Virus record (IMG/VR): IMGVR_UViG_3300025122_000114
Span: 1 to 27,911 of that record
Direction: 5' to 3' (one strand)
Source of the DNA: a virus
DNA length: 27,911 nucleotides
Shown here: piece after piece, positions 13,275 through 21,711 of the stretch
Position numbering within the stretch: the first letter of the stretch is position 1
Layout of the letters: every line of letters starts with the position of its first letter
Translations under genes and position numbers: made by a program
The notes under the pieces: model-generated
What the model was told of the DNA's origin: nothing
The model's input: only the letters and a program-made list of their open reading frames with translations
The model's database searches: none

Positions 13275-16238
13275 TTAGCCTCCACTCGAATTTTGTGGAA
13301 GAGCTGGCATTGCAACATGGAGTGCTTTAACGGTGGTTTCCCACCCTTCGGCAGAAATTTTGTTCGCTACGTCCACCACGAGGTGATAGCCCCCCATCCC
13401 CAGTAGTCGGGCGACACTTCCTTCAGTCCTGGGGCTACCGAAAATCATTTGATTAGGCTCTACATAAATGGCCTGGCCCGGGGTGAGTAGTGTATTCCCA
13501 TATAAAGTAAGATTTACATTATATAATTCACGCAGCTGAGTTACGCCCGATGAGCGCGATTTAGCAGTACGTGATTCACGGAGATGAGGCTGGTCTACTC
13601 TCACAAATTTTACGCTTTTAATAATGCCGCGGTCAAGTCCCACCACAAAATTGGGGATTCCCTTTAGTGTGTTCTCCTCATAAGCTCCACTGTAAGCTGC
13701 AAAATGACTTTGAAAAGAAATAATTTTTATAGTGGCTGCATCAGGCAAAGGCGACGCGTCGGAGTCGTCGTCACCGCCGTGGGCGGCGCGGGGAGGGACA
13801 TCGTCAATTGGAGCCAGGAAAGTACGATTGCGTGAGGCAACCGTCTGTGCCTGTTCGGTGGCAGTGCGAGCGACGATGTTATCGTCGTGCAAAAAATGAT
13901 CAATATCCCCTCGAACGGTATAGGTTTTATCGAAGAGGGGCTTGTTAAAGTTAGCCCCGGCTCGTTGCTTCGCGAGCGTCGGCAGAGTGAGAGGAAACAT
14001 GTCCGCCGGAACTACGTGAGATCTCGCACCTGAAGCCAGTGGGGTAGGGCCGACTTCGTAACCAAGATCGACGTCCTCGGAAAAAAAAGGAATACGACGG
14101 CTCGTTTCCACTGTGATAACGGAACCGATAGGAGTAGAAGGAGGCGTCCCCACGATTGAATTCTGTCGAAAAATAGGTTTCACAAATTCATTAACAATAT
14201 CGCCGATAAAGTCTTCTAAATAATAATTAACCTTTTGCTCACCCACAATCTTACGCTTTATAAAATCCATAAATAAATCTACACTAATGGGTATATTAGC
14301 AATATTGGTGGAAGACAAATACCGTTTCCTGAACTGTTTCGGCTGTCCCGAAAAGCCACACTTGATTTTCTGTAGTTCTATACCAGCCTTACGACCTGGG
14401 GATAATGGATTAACGGTGCCCCCACCAGGAAGGTTCGGATTGCGGAGCAATGTATAGATCTTGCGTGGATTAACAAACTCAATGTCTGTTAGAATAAAGC
14501 CCATCTCTTTCTTGTGGATATCTTCCAACAATGCTTGCTGTGTGAAAAACACTTCTATAATATCACCCAAGAAAAAGAACGGAATATCTATGCCATACGC
14601 CCCCGAGGTTGAATCATCGTTGTAAGATGCTTGAGCTAATTTCCCCCCGAGTTCGAGGAGATCAGTCTGGGTAGGCGCCCAATTGGCTGCATGCGGGCCA
14701 AGCGTTTCATCCATATACCCCGTACGTAGCGCCCCCGCCAGCGCCCCGGTCGCGTCGCGGCCGTAGCCGCCGCCAAGCGCCGTGGGGCCTTTGCACGTGA
14801 TATTACTAGCAGCCTTGTCGTATGCATCCTGAAGGGGCTTGATAACATCATCAAAAAATTGTTGGTTATAGCCCTGAGAGTTGTTAGAAAACAAATGGTC
14901 ATTAAGATCCTGAACGTTATTGACATTTCCATCCGCATTCCCACCAGCCTTTAAATCCAACATGTCATCGTTCTCTGAATTGATTAGAAGCAGTGTGGGA
15001 GGCAGCTTCGTGTAATAGACGTGCTTCGTGATCAGTTCTTGTATAATCTCTCTATATTTTTCCTTCATTAATTTCTCCAAAGAGTCTTTTTCTGATTCCT
15101 TTGTTTCTTCTTGCGCCTCAGTGGGGTCTTTTGCCATGTCAAGTTTGTCCAGATTAAGCATGTGCCGTTTAATGTCATCATCATCATCAAGGCGCAATAT
15201 ATCATATTTCTCATCAGTGAGAGAATAGCGCGCTCTATAATTAGCGGTCAGCGTGGCAGATCCGTCTTCCTCAAACTCAAAGGCATGATCAGTTAATTGC
15301 AAAAACAAAGATGTGCGTTGCGCTTCAATGTAAATTCGCTCCTCGTCTGTGAAAAGACCTCCTCCAACGAGCCCACTATAGTGATCCTCAGGAGGAGGGG
15401 TCCATCCCACCTCTACGCGAATTTCAAAAAACTTTCCCTCATATGTCTTCTCGGGACACGTTGTAAGGGTTTCCTGAGACCCCAGGCCTACTAAACTCGG
15501 AGCAAAAACCACCAAATCTAGAAAAGAAGCGCGCTTCTCAGCACCGGCGACCAAGTTCGGATTACGAAATTTATCCTTGAAAAGATCAGACACATTATTA
15601 AAATATATTTCTAAGGTTGCCTCAATATTATTATCTACCTCGCCCGGGTTGACCCCTTTCAACGCCCACTCAAAAGATTCAATACCTGTTCCCGATAACT
15701 TTCCTCGACGATTTTCTAAAATAGTGAGAACGTCATCGCTACGGGTGACCCCATCAAATTCAATCTCTATCTGCCTCTTAACTTTCCCCGCTTTTAAGGG
15801 GGTCTTTACTCCATCTCCACTCGTGTCATATTCTATTTTAAAAATACGAAGATGAGGTACTAGAAGAGCTTGTTGTGCAGAAGAAAGCTGAAATGTCATA
15901 AAATGATTTACTGCATGTGCCTTTCCCGCTATTTGAGAGACCAGCAAATCAGGTTCTTGGGGGGTTACCGATTGTATGGGAACAAAGGTGCGATAACCAG
16001 TGCGTCGCTTGGGCATTGCGTTGCGAGTAAGCTGCGTTATCTGAACCTGCGCATCTTTCTTAATAAGTCTATCGTTAACGTTGAACCTTTTATTAAAATC
16101 AGCTACGCGATCTATTACGTTTATCAACGCAAGCTGCGCATTCTGGAATAAAGATTGATAAAATTTATCTTTACCTTTCCCAATCCCGGCCTGTTGAAGA
16201 GCAGGCGCGCTTCCAAGATTTTTACTAGGGTCAGCCAT
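13275..16238 (-). CDS. Large baseplate hub-like structural protein
   Basis: A 987-residue virion protein. The C-terminal part (about 910-987) reads NVNLTLYGNTLLTPGQAIYV, then GYHLVVDVANKISAEGWETT. This resembles the 'GNp.l.pGq.i.v ... G.Y.V..v.h.i...G.ettl.a' segment of tail hub and late-control proteins (gp27/VgrG-like). The earlier 900 residues contain long beta-rich and acidic stretches, a Lys/Glu-rich helical segment near 370-400 (TEAQEETKESEKDSLEKLMK), and Gly/Asn-rich linkers. It overlaps nothing and follows the LysM gene by 3 bases with only a weak ribosome site. A role in the central baseplate or needle-tip assembly is inferred from the C-terminus and position after gp53-like and tape-measure genes. 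Confidence 0.75.
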   Translation of the reverse strand: MADPSKNLGSAPALQQAGIGKGKDKFYQSLFQNAQLALINVIDRVADFNKRFNVNDRLIKKDAQVQITQLTRNAMPKRRTGYRTFVPIQSVTPQEPDLLVSQIAGKAHAVNHFMTFQLSSAQQALLVPHLRIFKIEYDTSGDGVKTPLKAGKVKRQIEIEFDGVTRSDDVLTILENRRGKLSGTGIESFEWALKGVNPGEVDNNIEATLEIYFNNVSDLFKDKFRNPNLVAGAEKRASFLDLVVFAPSLVGLGSQETLTTCPEKTYEGKFFEIRVEVGWTPPPEDHYSGLVGGGLFTDEERIYIEAQRTSLFLQLTDHAFEFEEDGSATLTANYRARYSLTDEKYDILRLDDDDDIKRHMLNLDKLDMAKDPTEAQEETKESEKDSLEKLMKEKYREIIQELITKHVYYTKLPPTLLLINSENDDMLDLKAGGNADGNVNNVQDLNDHLFSNNSQGYNQQFFDDVIKPLQDAYDKAASNITCKGPTALGGGYGRDATGALAGALRTGYMDETLGPHAANWAPTQTDLLELGGKLAQASYNDDSTSGAYGIDIPFFFLGDIIEVFFTQQALLEDIHKKEMGFILTDIEFVNPRKIYTLLRNPNLPGGGTVNPLSPGRKAGIELQKIKCGFSGQPKQFRKRYLSSTNIANIPISVDLFMDFIKRKIVGEQKVNYYLEDFIGDIVNEFVKPIFRQNSIVGTPPSTPIGSVITVETSRRIPFFSEDVDLGYEVGPTPLASGARSHVVPADMFPLTLPTLAKQRAGANFNKPLFDKTYTVRGDIDHFLHDDNIVARTATEQAQTVASRNRTFLAPIDDVPPRAAHGGDDDSDASPLPDAATIKIISFQSHFAAYSGAYEENTLKGIPNFVVGLDRGIIKSVKFVRVDQPHLRESRTAKSRSSGVTQLRELYNVNLTLYGNTLLTPGQAIYVEPNQMIFGSPRTEGSVARLLGMGGYHLVVDVANKISAEGWETTVKALHVAMPALPQNSSGG

Positions 16239-16241
16239 ATT

Positions 16242-16580
16242 CTAACTCGTATAATATCCCAAAATAAGATTGAGGGGCTGAGGTATATATATCAAGTCCC
16301 CTGTCCGATAGTGAGCATCCGTAGGCTTACCGTTATAGCGTGCGATAATCCACCAGTAAGTGGGGCTCCCATATGCTCTAGAAGCAAGCTTATCCAGACG
16401 ATCGCCCGGTTGCCAATAAGTCTCTTCAATTGTAAGAGTATTTAGCTGACCGGGTGTCAAAGGACGATTGATGGCTGTAGTGTATTGGCGAATATAAGGC
16501 ACCCCACGCTCTTCAAACACATTCTCATACAATGGGTTATTATTAATAAAATATTTAACGTTGACGTATCTTCTGCTCAT
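16242..16580 (-). CDS. LysM-domain baseplate wedge protein (T4 gp53-like)
   Basis: A 112-residue protein. Its C-terminal half is a LysM-type domain: YWQPGDRLDKLASRAYGSP at about 55-73, then WWIIARYNG and GDLIYIPQPL at about 93-102. Short LysM wedge proteins (gp53 in T4, gpX-like in P2-type tails) clamp the baseplate wedges around the tube. The N-terminal half (about 1-45) is strand-rich and matches the expected length of gp53-like proteins in non-T4 myoviruses. It overlaps the preceding gene by ATGA, so it is translationally coupled to it. Confidence 0.85.
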   Translation of the reverse strand: MSRRYVNVKYFINNNPLYENVFEERGVPYIRQYTTAINRPLTPGQLNTLTIEETYWQPGDRLDKLASRAYGSPTYWWIIARYNGKPTDAHYRTGDLIYIPQPLNLILGYYTS

Positions 16581-17485
16581 GGTTTCTTACCGCTTAAGAC
16601 CCCATTCGTCGCGTTGTTGGTGGAGTTTTGAGCAGCCCCCGACGCGTTGCGGGAGGCGCCTGTCGTACGGGTGGTATTCGGTTGGGGAGAAGGCCCGTCA
16701 AACTGACTGACGCCTTGTGTATTAAAAGGAAAATTAGGCCCTTGACCGAATATAACATTTCCTCCCTTTCCTATCTCAAATCCCACTCGCTTATCCTTAT
16801 GCAATATGGTGCCACCTAACGTAATGGTATATCCCTTAGCACTAGCATAAAACCTTAAATCATTTACGTTACTAATTGCCAACTGAACTTCTTTCTCCTC
16901 CATTAAACTCGTGACTTTGAACTGATCGGGCGCAAACAATAGCCCATTTCCAAACTGAGATGCCGAACTACCGGCGTTAAAATTATCAGAATATGCAATT
17001 CCTTCAAGACTAAATTCCAACAGTGGCGCGCCGGCCATAAAGCCGGTACTGGTACCTTCTAGAGTATCATACACCGGATACATCATTTTGTAAAGATCAG
17101 CTAGCTTATGCATATATATATCGACTATTGCCGAGGTCGCCTGATAATACTCGCCGCCTGGCAATGCCTTAAATACGCGCGGTAGGACTTCCGCGAAAAT
17201 ACGCCGCGGATCGTCGGGATCCGGAAGCTTCTTGTCCGTTTCTGTGCCACTCACTAACGCGTTGTACTGGTCCGCTGTGAACTGATCGTCGCCGCCGGGG
17301 GTACGTAATATAGCCACGAACTTGCGCACGGTATTTTGATAGGTAAAGATCGGATCCATGCGCCCATAGACCTCAGTTGACGAAAACTTAGGACTCACGT
17401 CCATTTCAAAAGAAGATATAACCACTGGCATTATCAATTCTTGGTTGATTCCGATGTGTTTTAATTTAAGAACGCCTGTACTCAT
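16577..17485 (-). CDS. Baseplate protein between tape measure and LysM genes
   Basis: A 302-residue structural protein. The N-terminal region contains FSSTEVYGRMDPIFTYQNT at about 34-52, a pattern I associate with small baseplate proteins found next to LysM proteins in many contractile tails (they contact the LysM domain and the tube end). The middle is strand-rich (VQLAISNVNDLRFYASAKGY). The last 40 residues are Asn/Thr/Ser/Pro-rich and disordered. The GGAGG site 8-9 bases before ATG 17485 is strong. It follows the tape measure gene closely. The exact T4 counterpart is uncertain. Confidence 0.75.
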   Translation of the reverse strand: MSTGVLKLKHIGINQELIMPVVISSFEMDVSPKFSSTEVYGRMDPIFTYQNTVRKFVAILRTPGGDDQFTADQYNALVSGTETDKKLPDPDDPRRIFAEVLPRVFKALPGGEYYQATSAIVDIYMHKLADLYKMMYPVYDTLEGTSTGFMAGAPLLEFSLEGIAYSDNFNAGSSASQFGNGLLFAPDQFKVTSLMEEKEVQLAISNVNDLRFYASAKGYTITLGGTILHKDKRVGFEIGKGGNVIFGQGPNFPFNTQGVSQFDGPSPQPNTTRTTGASRNASGAAQNSTNNATNGVLSGKKP

Positions 17486-17511
17486 TGTTTTTTACCTCCG
17501 TCGCTCAGGCG

Positions 17512-20103
17512 CTACCGGCCGGCCTTTGTAATACTTAGTCCGGAGTTGGTTTTTAGTTTTTCTGTCGTGTCTTTTCTCACGTCGCCTTGTTTGATGAGTC
17601 CCTTGGCAATCACCTTGGTGCCTGCTGGGTCCATAACCAGATTGATGACTGTGTCGCCCCCGCCGGCCGCGGCTGTTCCGGGATCTGTGCCCAGCGCGGT
17701 CAGCAGGGCAATAATTTGTTGCCCCTGTTGTTGTGTGATGCCCCCCGGGCCCGATTTTCCAGCTGCACCAAGACGACGGCTCTCGGTTGCGCCGGCGGAG
17801 TGGACCGTGGTGCCGTCCTCAAGATGATCTACCCCCGTTTGGGTAATCGGAGTAACGTTGCCAAACCTGTCTTCCTTGCTTTCGCCTGCATGCGTTAATG
17901 CATCCTGTTCCGCGCGTGGGCCACCGGTGCCCACCTCGAAACTCGGCAACCAATTCCCGCTGGCAATACCACTAATGGTCCCCATAAGGGTGGCGGCTAA
18001 TGCACCCACCGCAACTCCCGCAGCGAGCAACAAAGGAACCCCAAAGCCCAGAGTTTCTGCGGCATGAAACGCGGCCCAGGCCGCTGCGCCGGCGATCAAT
18101 AGACCAATCACGACGCCCAAAATAACCCCCAGGCCCTCAAAAATCGCCATTACTGTTTTATACCCCGCCACGAGGCCCATGGCAAACGCAAAAGCCGACT
18201 TTGTTGACACGCCTAGGGCCACCATGCCGGCTGTCAGCCCATAAACCGAGGCTGTCATAAGGCCAATTCCAGCAATCATATCACTATCGGCGCCCATATA
18301 TTCAGCGAGCTTTCCAATGGGGTTCAAGACGAAAAGTAAAATATCAGCTAACACAGCCAACGCATCTACCAAGGGCGCGAATGCTATAGCTAACGTTTGC
18401 ACCACTTGAGTTAATTTCTCTTGAACTGCTTGAGCTTTTTGAGCTCTGTCTTTCATTTCTTCCATCTTCATATTATGGTCGGCAAACTCAGTAGTGGTCC
18501 CTCCGAAAAGCTTCATCGCCGTGCTCATATCATTAATACCCGCGGCAGACATGATCGCCTGTTTCTCGAACCTATTCATATTTTTAAACTGTTGGCCCGA
18601 CATCTTAATACTCTCGCGCATCGCCTTAATACGCTCTTCTTCTGTGGCATACACCATCTCAATTGCATTAAGATAGGGACCTCCTAAAATAGCATTCAGG
18701 CGCCCCACCGCATTTCCGGCGTCTTCAAAAGTATCAAACTGTTTTGCTATGCCCAACAGTTCTTGCATCCCTATGCCCGTCTGCTTGGATTGCTCTTCTA
18801 ACCCCTCAAATACCTCTAACATGTCGTCGCCATATTTCATCAGTTCGCCGGCTGCTTGCTGAAAATCTTCAGCAATAATCTTAGGGGGCATTTTTAATGA
18901 TTCCGAAATACCCATTAGTTGAGTACCCAGTTCTTCTAACTGTTCTGCATCATACCCAAGCCCTTTAGAAAAAGTGTTAAATATGTCGGCTGTTGTTTCT
19001 GCAGAAATGCCAAATTCCCCCATAAGGGCAGTCACCTGGAGGATCTGTTGAGACTGCTTCCGACTCATTGAAGTAAAGGAGGCCATCCCGCTTACCAATG
19101 CGTTCTGTGCGGCGAAGGCTTCTGTTAAAGTTACACCATATGCTAGATTCGCCCTTTGAACATTGACAACAGCTTGTTCCTGCTCGTGGAATCCATCGCC
19201 AACGAGGCCCGTGCTTTTGCGGAAGTTTGCAGCTGCTGTATCAAACTCTTTCATGAAAGCGATGGTGGATTCAAAAACTTTCATCAGCACCGAAAGTCCG
19301 ATATTTTTAGGACTAAAAGTGGCCTTCATGGTTTTCCCTATTTGGCCAAAAGCTTTACCAAAACCTCCCGTGGCTTGTTTGGATTTTATTATGCTGCCTA
19401 AAAATGAGTTACTTTGATCCGTAACTCCAGTAAAGGTCTTTAAAAAGCTCTTTGTACTGGCCTGCAAACTTTCATTAGAATCGCCAATATCTTGTTCGAT
19501 ATCTCGGCGTTCATGGAGAGAAGGAAGAGAATCTTCGGCCGCTTTCTTATTCTTAACCAATTGGCGCCCCAATTTAATATTGGCTTTTTGTTGACCTTGC
19601 GTTTCTGTGCGAGAGGCTTTGAGGGTATCAAGCTCTTCGTTCAGTTTTTTCTGGCGCTCTTTGTTGCCTTCGGCCCAAGCGGCCCCGATCTTAGCGTCGA
19701 GGTCTTTTTCTTTCTCGCGGATTTGGTTGAGTTTTTCTGCCAAATCAGCGCGCTGGGTTTCTTGCATGAGCTTCGCTTGCTCAAACTCGTTTATTGTTTG
19801 GTTGGCTTCTTTAATTTTGGTGTTATAGATTTCAATTTCGGCGCGCTGCATTTTATTATTTTGTGCAATAACTTCACCTAAATCTTTTTCTAATGTAAGA
19901 CGTTTATTAAGCGCTTCTACATAGCGCTCCGCATTTGCGAGTTGATCTTTATAATATTTGGCATTTTTCTCAATATAAATACCATGTTCTTTTAAAAGCT
20001 TTGTATGTTCTTCAGTGAGCTGCGCGCCTTCTTTCTGGTATTTGATAGCTTGTCTTAAAAGCTTTGTTTCCCGGGCACGTGATGCTGCATCATCGGTAGG
20101 CAT
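17512..20103 (-). CDS. Tail tape measure protein
   Basis: An 863-residue protein with the classic layout. Residues about 1-205 are charged, Lys/Glu/Gln-rich coiled coil. About 215-560 is helical with an Ala/Gly/Met composition. About 565-715 contains strong hydrophobic segments (ALAVLADILLFVLNPIGKLA, GLGVILGVVIGLLIAGAAAW, LLLAAGVAVGALAATLMGTI) that could insert into the host membrane. About 716-863 is a Gly/Thr-rich tail. It sets tail length and leaves with the DNA at injection. Length suggests a tail of roughly 130 nm by the usual 0.15 nm per residue rule (inference). Start ATG 20103 has AAGGAT upstream; an upstream small protein gene ends 11 bases before. Confidence 0.9.
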   Translation of the reverse strand: MPTDDAASRARETKLLRQAIKYQKEGAQLTEEHTKLLKEHGIYIEKNAKYYKDQLANAERYVEALNKRLTLEKDLGEVIAQNNKMQRAEIEIYNTKIKEANQTINEFEQAKLMQETQRADLAEKLNQIREKEKDLDAKIGAAWAEGNKERQKKLNEELDTLKASRTETQGQQKANIKLGRQLVKNKKAAEDSLPSLHERRDIEQDIGDSNESLQASTKSFLKTFTGVTDQSNSFLGSIIKSKQATGGFGKAFGQIGKTMKATFSPKNIGLSVLMKVFESTIAFMKEFDTAAANFRKSTGLVGDGFHEQEQAVVNVQRANLAYGVTLTEAFAAQNALVSGMASFTSMSRKQSQQILQVTALMGEFGISAETTADIFNTFSKGLGYDAEQLEELGTQLMGISESLKMPPKIIAEDFQQAAGELMKYGDDMLEVFEGLEEQSKQTGIGMQELLGIAKQFDTFEDAGNAVGRLNAILGGPYLNAIEMVYATEEERIKAMRESIKMSGQQFKNMNRFEKQAIMSAAGINDMSTAMKLFGGTTTEFADHNMKMEEMKDRAQKAQAVQEKLTQVVQTLAIAFAPLVDALAVLADILLFVLNPIGKLAEYMGADSDMIAGIGLMTASVYGLTAGMVALGVSTKSAFAFAMGLVAGYKTVMAIFEGLGVILGVVIGLLIAGAAAWAAFHAAETLGFGVPLLLAAGVAVGALAATLMGTISGIASGNWLPSFEVGTGGPRAEQDALTHAGESKEDRFGNVTPITQTGVDHLEDGTTVHSAGATESRRLGAAGKSGPGGITQQQGQQIIALLTALGTDPGTAAAGGGDTVINLVMDPAGTKVIAKGLIKQGDVRKDTTEKLKTNSGLSITKAGR

Positions 20104-20114
20104 AGAAGTAATCC

Positions 20115-20453
20115 TTAATTAAACGGCCACTTAATGCCAGTTTCGCGCTCAAAATTAGCTACCGCAGTGCTGAGCTCCGCTTTAGAATTAAAAGAGCGAG
20201 GGTCGTTCAAGCCATGGTTAAGAAAAGTTTGCATATACTTTTTTTCTTTTCCAAGAGCCTCTCCAAACGCAGCCACTTGGGAGGGAGTGCCGCGGACGGA
20301 GTATTTACTCGTAAACGGACCGGTGTCACCACGAAACATGGCTTTTAAAAACATTTCAATCGCGCCGCCAAACATGGCAAGCCAACTCTCATTAAGAAGT
20401 CCCTCTTTGGTCGCGTTCAAATTAATGATAATTGGTTGCAGTTCGCTAGACAT
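20115..20453 (-). CDS. Small conserved protein upstream of the tape measure
   Basis: A 112-residue protein. I recognise it as a type often found next to phage tape measure genes, but not by function. The pattern is AMFGGAIEMFLKAMF, then a segment with FGEALGKEKKYMQTF and HGLNDPRSFNSK, ending in AVANFERETGIKWPF. It could assist tail assembly or bind the tape measure. GGGGTGA precedes the ATG. It lies 51 bases after the end of the frame at 20505. Confidence 0.78.
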   Translation of the reverse strand: MSSELQPIIINLNATKEGLLNESWLAMFGGAIEMFLKAMFRGDTGPFTSKYSVRGTPSQVAAFGEALGKEKKYMQTFLNHGLNDPRSFNSKAELSTAVANFERETGIKWPFN

Positions 20454-20504
20454 AGTTCACCCCTACAGATATATAGTAATTAGTTCGGAATTACAACAAG
20501 GCGC

Positions 20505-20876
20505 CTATTTGCGAGGCTTTACTGATGGTGGTGCCGGAGCAGAGGGAGGAGCGTTCCCGCGACCAAGAGTAGTAGAGGCACTAGCGCCCGATTTTCCCTT
20601 AGACGCGTTCTTTGCAGCTTCAGCTTCTTCCTCTTTCTGCCGCATTAAACGCTTTACAAACCACTCCCGTAGTTTAACGGGGAGATTATACGCTTCCATG
20701 AGCCCCCAGCCCCCATGATATTTTAGAAAGAAAAATTGTTCGTAAACGTTTTCGCTATACGCGGGCGTCAGGCCAAAAAAATTGTATTGTAAAGGGAAAT
20801 ATGATGTCGTCTTCGTAACCGCATTCGTTACAGACAACCTCCTTTCGCAGGTTAACAGAGGGGGAGACTTTTTCAT
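20505..20876 (-). CDS. Downstream frame of the gp26-like gene (gp51-like; probably made by frameshift)
   Basis: The frame opens at ATG 20876, but the first 34 codons overlap conserved zinc-finger codons of the gp26-like gene in another frame and look unnatural. The believable part is about 89 residues after the T7 run at 20775-20781: ENVYEQFFFLKYHGGWGLMEAYNLPVKLREWFVKRL, written here in pieces as ENVYEQFFFLKYHGGWG and EAYNLPVKLREWFVKRL, then a Lys/Glu helix and an Ala/Pro/Ser tail. It resembles small baseplate-hub assembly proteins that follow gp26 in T4-like phages (gp51 type; from memory). Between the run and that region no ATG, GTG or TTG is in frame until the Met inside GLMEAY, so a separate start is unlikely. 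Confidence 0.6.
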   Translation of the reverse strand: MKKSPPLLTCERRLSVTNAVTKTTSYFPLQYNFFGLTPAYSENVYEQFFFLKYHGGWGLMEAYNLPVKLREWFVKRLMRQKEEEAEAAKNASKGKSGASASTTLGRGNAPPSAPAPPSVKPRK

Positions 20877-21633
20877 ATACGTCCCTCAAAAATCGTGAAT
20901 CTCTGAGCGGGAGAGAATCCACATAGCGAGCAATAAGCTCTCGTTCCTGATGGCCCATAACCGATACCAACATAAACCTGAGTTGATCTGTTATTAGCTG
21001 ATCATCTAACTTTTTCTTTTTACGTTTTTCCGCCAAGTCTAAAAGGGTGCGCTCGTCGTGGCCATTTAAAAGACGAAATTCCACTTCAACCGGTGAATTC
21101 GGGACATCTACTTTAAAAGTTCCTGCGCGATCCGACAATGTCACCCCCAGTTCATCTAACTCTTCTAAAGTCAGCGGACTCGTCGTTACGGCTTCTTCTA
21201 GATTATACTCATATGTGTCTGTGGTGCCACAGTCATGGCAGATAATTTTTGCACTGTAATCGTGGCCGTAGCCCGAGGCGCGCGCGGCAATCAAGATAGC
21301 ATTTCGATCAGCCACCAATAAGTCGCGGGAACGAATCTTTTTATCAACCAATAAGTTTTCAATCAATCTATCCAATACAAGTCCCTTCTCAATCAAAGAC
21401 CGAGAACTTAATAAGTCCTCTTCTTTGGCAGTCATGTATTTGATCTCAATTGATTCCGCGTTATGAAGGGGATGTTTTTCAGGATAATACAATCCCTGGC
21501 TCGGAAGTGCAACAAACTCCGTTGGAACAATAAATGATAACGGATCTGATTGCAATTCGGGGGAAGTTTCTGGAACTGTGGGGGCGTCTGGGTGTGGTGC
21601 GCCCAAACGCTCTGGATTATTTCTACGTGCCAA
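20755..21633 (-). CDS. T4 gp26-type baseplate hub protein with zinc finger
   Basis: A 292-residue protein. The core has FIVPTEFVALPSQGLYYP (about 34-51), a pattern common at the start of T4 baseplate (gp26 family) proteins. It also has four cysteines in two pairs: Cys132/Cys135 (CHDCG) and Cys268/Cys271 (CNECG), fit to bind one zinc. It ends FFWPDARV, just past a T7 run where a second frame begins. It would act in assembly of the baseplate hub. The start codon is TTG (21631-21633), supported by GAGAGG at 21640-21645; the next in-frame Met is residue 67, inside conserved sequence. Confidence 0.82.
   Translation of the reverse strand: MARRNNPERLGAPHPDAPTVPETSPELQSDPLSFIVPTEFVALPSQGLYYPEKHPLHNAESIEIKYMTAKEEDLLSSRSLIEKGLVLDRLIENLLVDKKIRSRDLLVADRNAILIAARASGYGHDYSAKIICHDCGTTDTYEYNLEEAVTTSPLTLEELDELGVTLSDRAGTFKVDVPNSPVEVEFRLLNGHDERTLLDLAEKRKKKKLDDQLITDQLRFMLVSVMGHQERELIARYVDSLPLRDSRFLRDVYEKVSPSVNLRKEVVCNECGYEDDIIFPFTIQFFWPDARV
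20775..20781 (-). other. Candidate frameshift site (T7 run)
   Basis: On the minus strand the gp26-like frame reads CAA TTT TTT TGG. Moving one base forward gives TTT TTT GGC CTG and enters the downstream frame; the Phe tRNA would re-pair perfectly. The shift needed is +1 (or -2). A single missing T would also join the frames, so a homopolymer sequencing error must be excluded. Confidence 0.5.
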
Positions 21634-21639
21634 TATGCA

Positions 21640-21645
21640 CCTCTC
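21640..21645 (-). promoter_or_regulatory. Ribosome binding site supporting a TTG start (gp26-like)
   Basis: GAGAGG on the minus strand, 6 bases before the TTG at 21631-21633. Confidence 0.6.
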
Positions 21646-21650
21646 TTTCA

Positions 21651-21664
21651 GATATAATTATATC
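21651..21664. repeat. 14-base perfect palindrome in the gap before the gp26-like gene
   Basis: GATATAATTATATC is its own reverse complement. It lies in a 78-base AT-rich gap, the longest in the tail half. The gap also holds TTTAAATA (21678-21685, minus strand), one base from the T4 late promoter box TATAAATA. A late promoter or binding site is possible but unproven. Confidence 0.4.
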
Positions 21665-21711
21665 ACCAAATAAGTTTTATTTAAATTAATATTAACGACA
21701 TCGACGCTATA

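Noticed and set aside
16430-16465. TTGACA word in the LysM gene as another promoter
   Set aside because: No acceptable -10 lies 15-19 bases downstream.
20134-20718. A 194-codon open frame on the plus strand
   Set aside because: It lies antisense to the tape-measure-adjacent gene and the gp51-like frame, has no family-like motif and no plus-strand gene context. It is a shadow of the minus-strand genes.
20830-20870. AAGGAGG near the end of the gp26-like gene as a ribosome site for the second frame
   Set aside because: The bases are explained by the codons for KEVV before the zinc-finger Cys, and no start codon in the right frame lies at a suitable distance.
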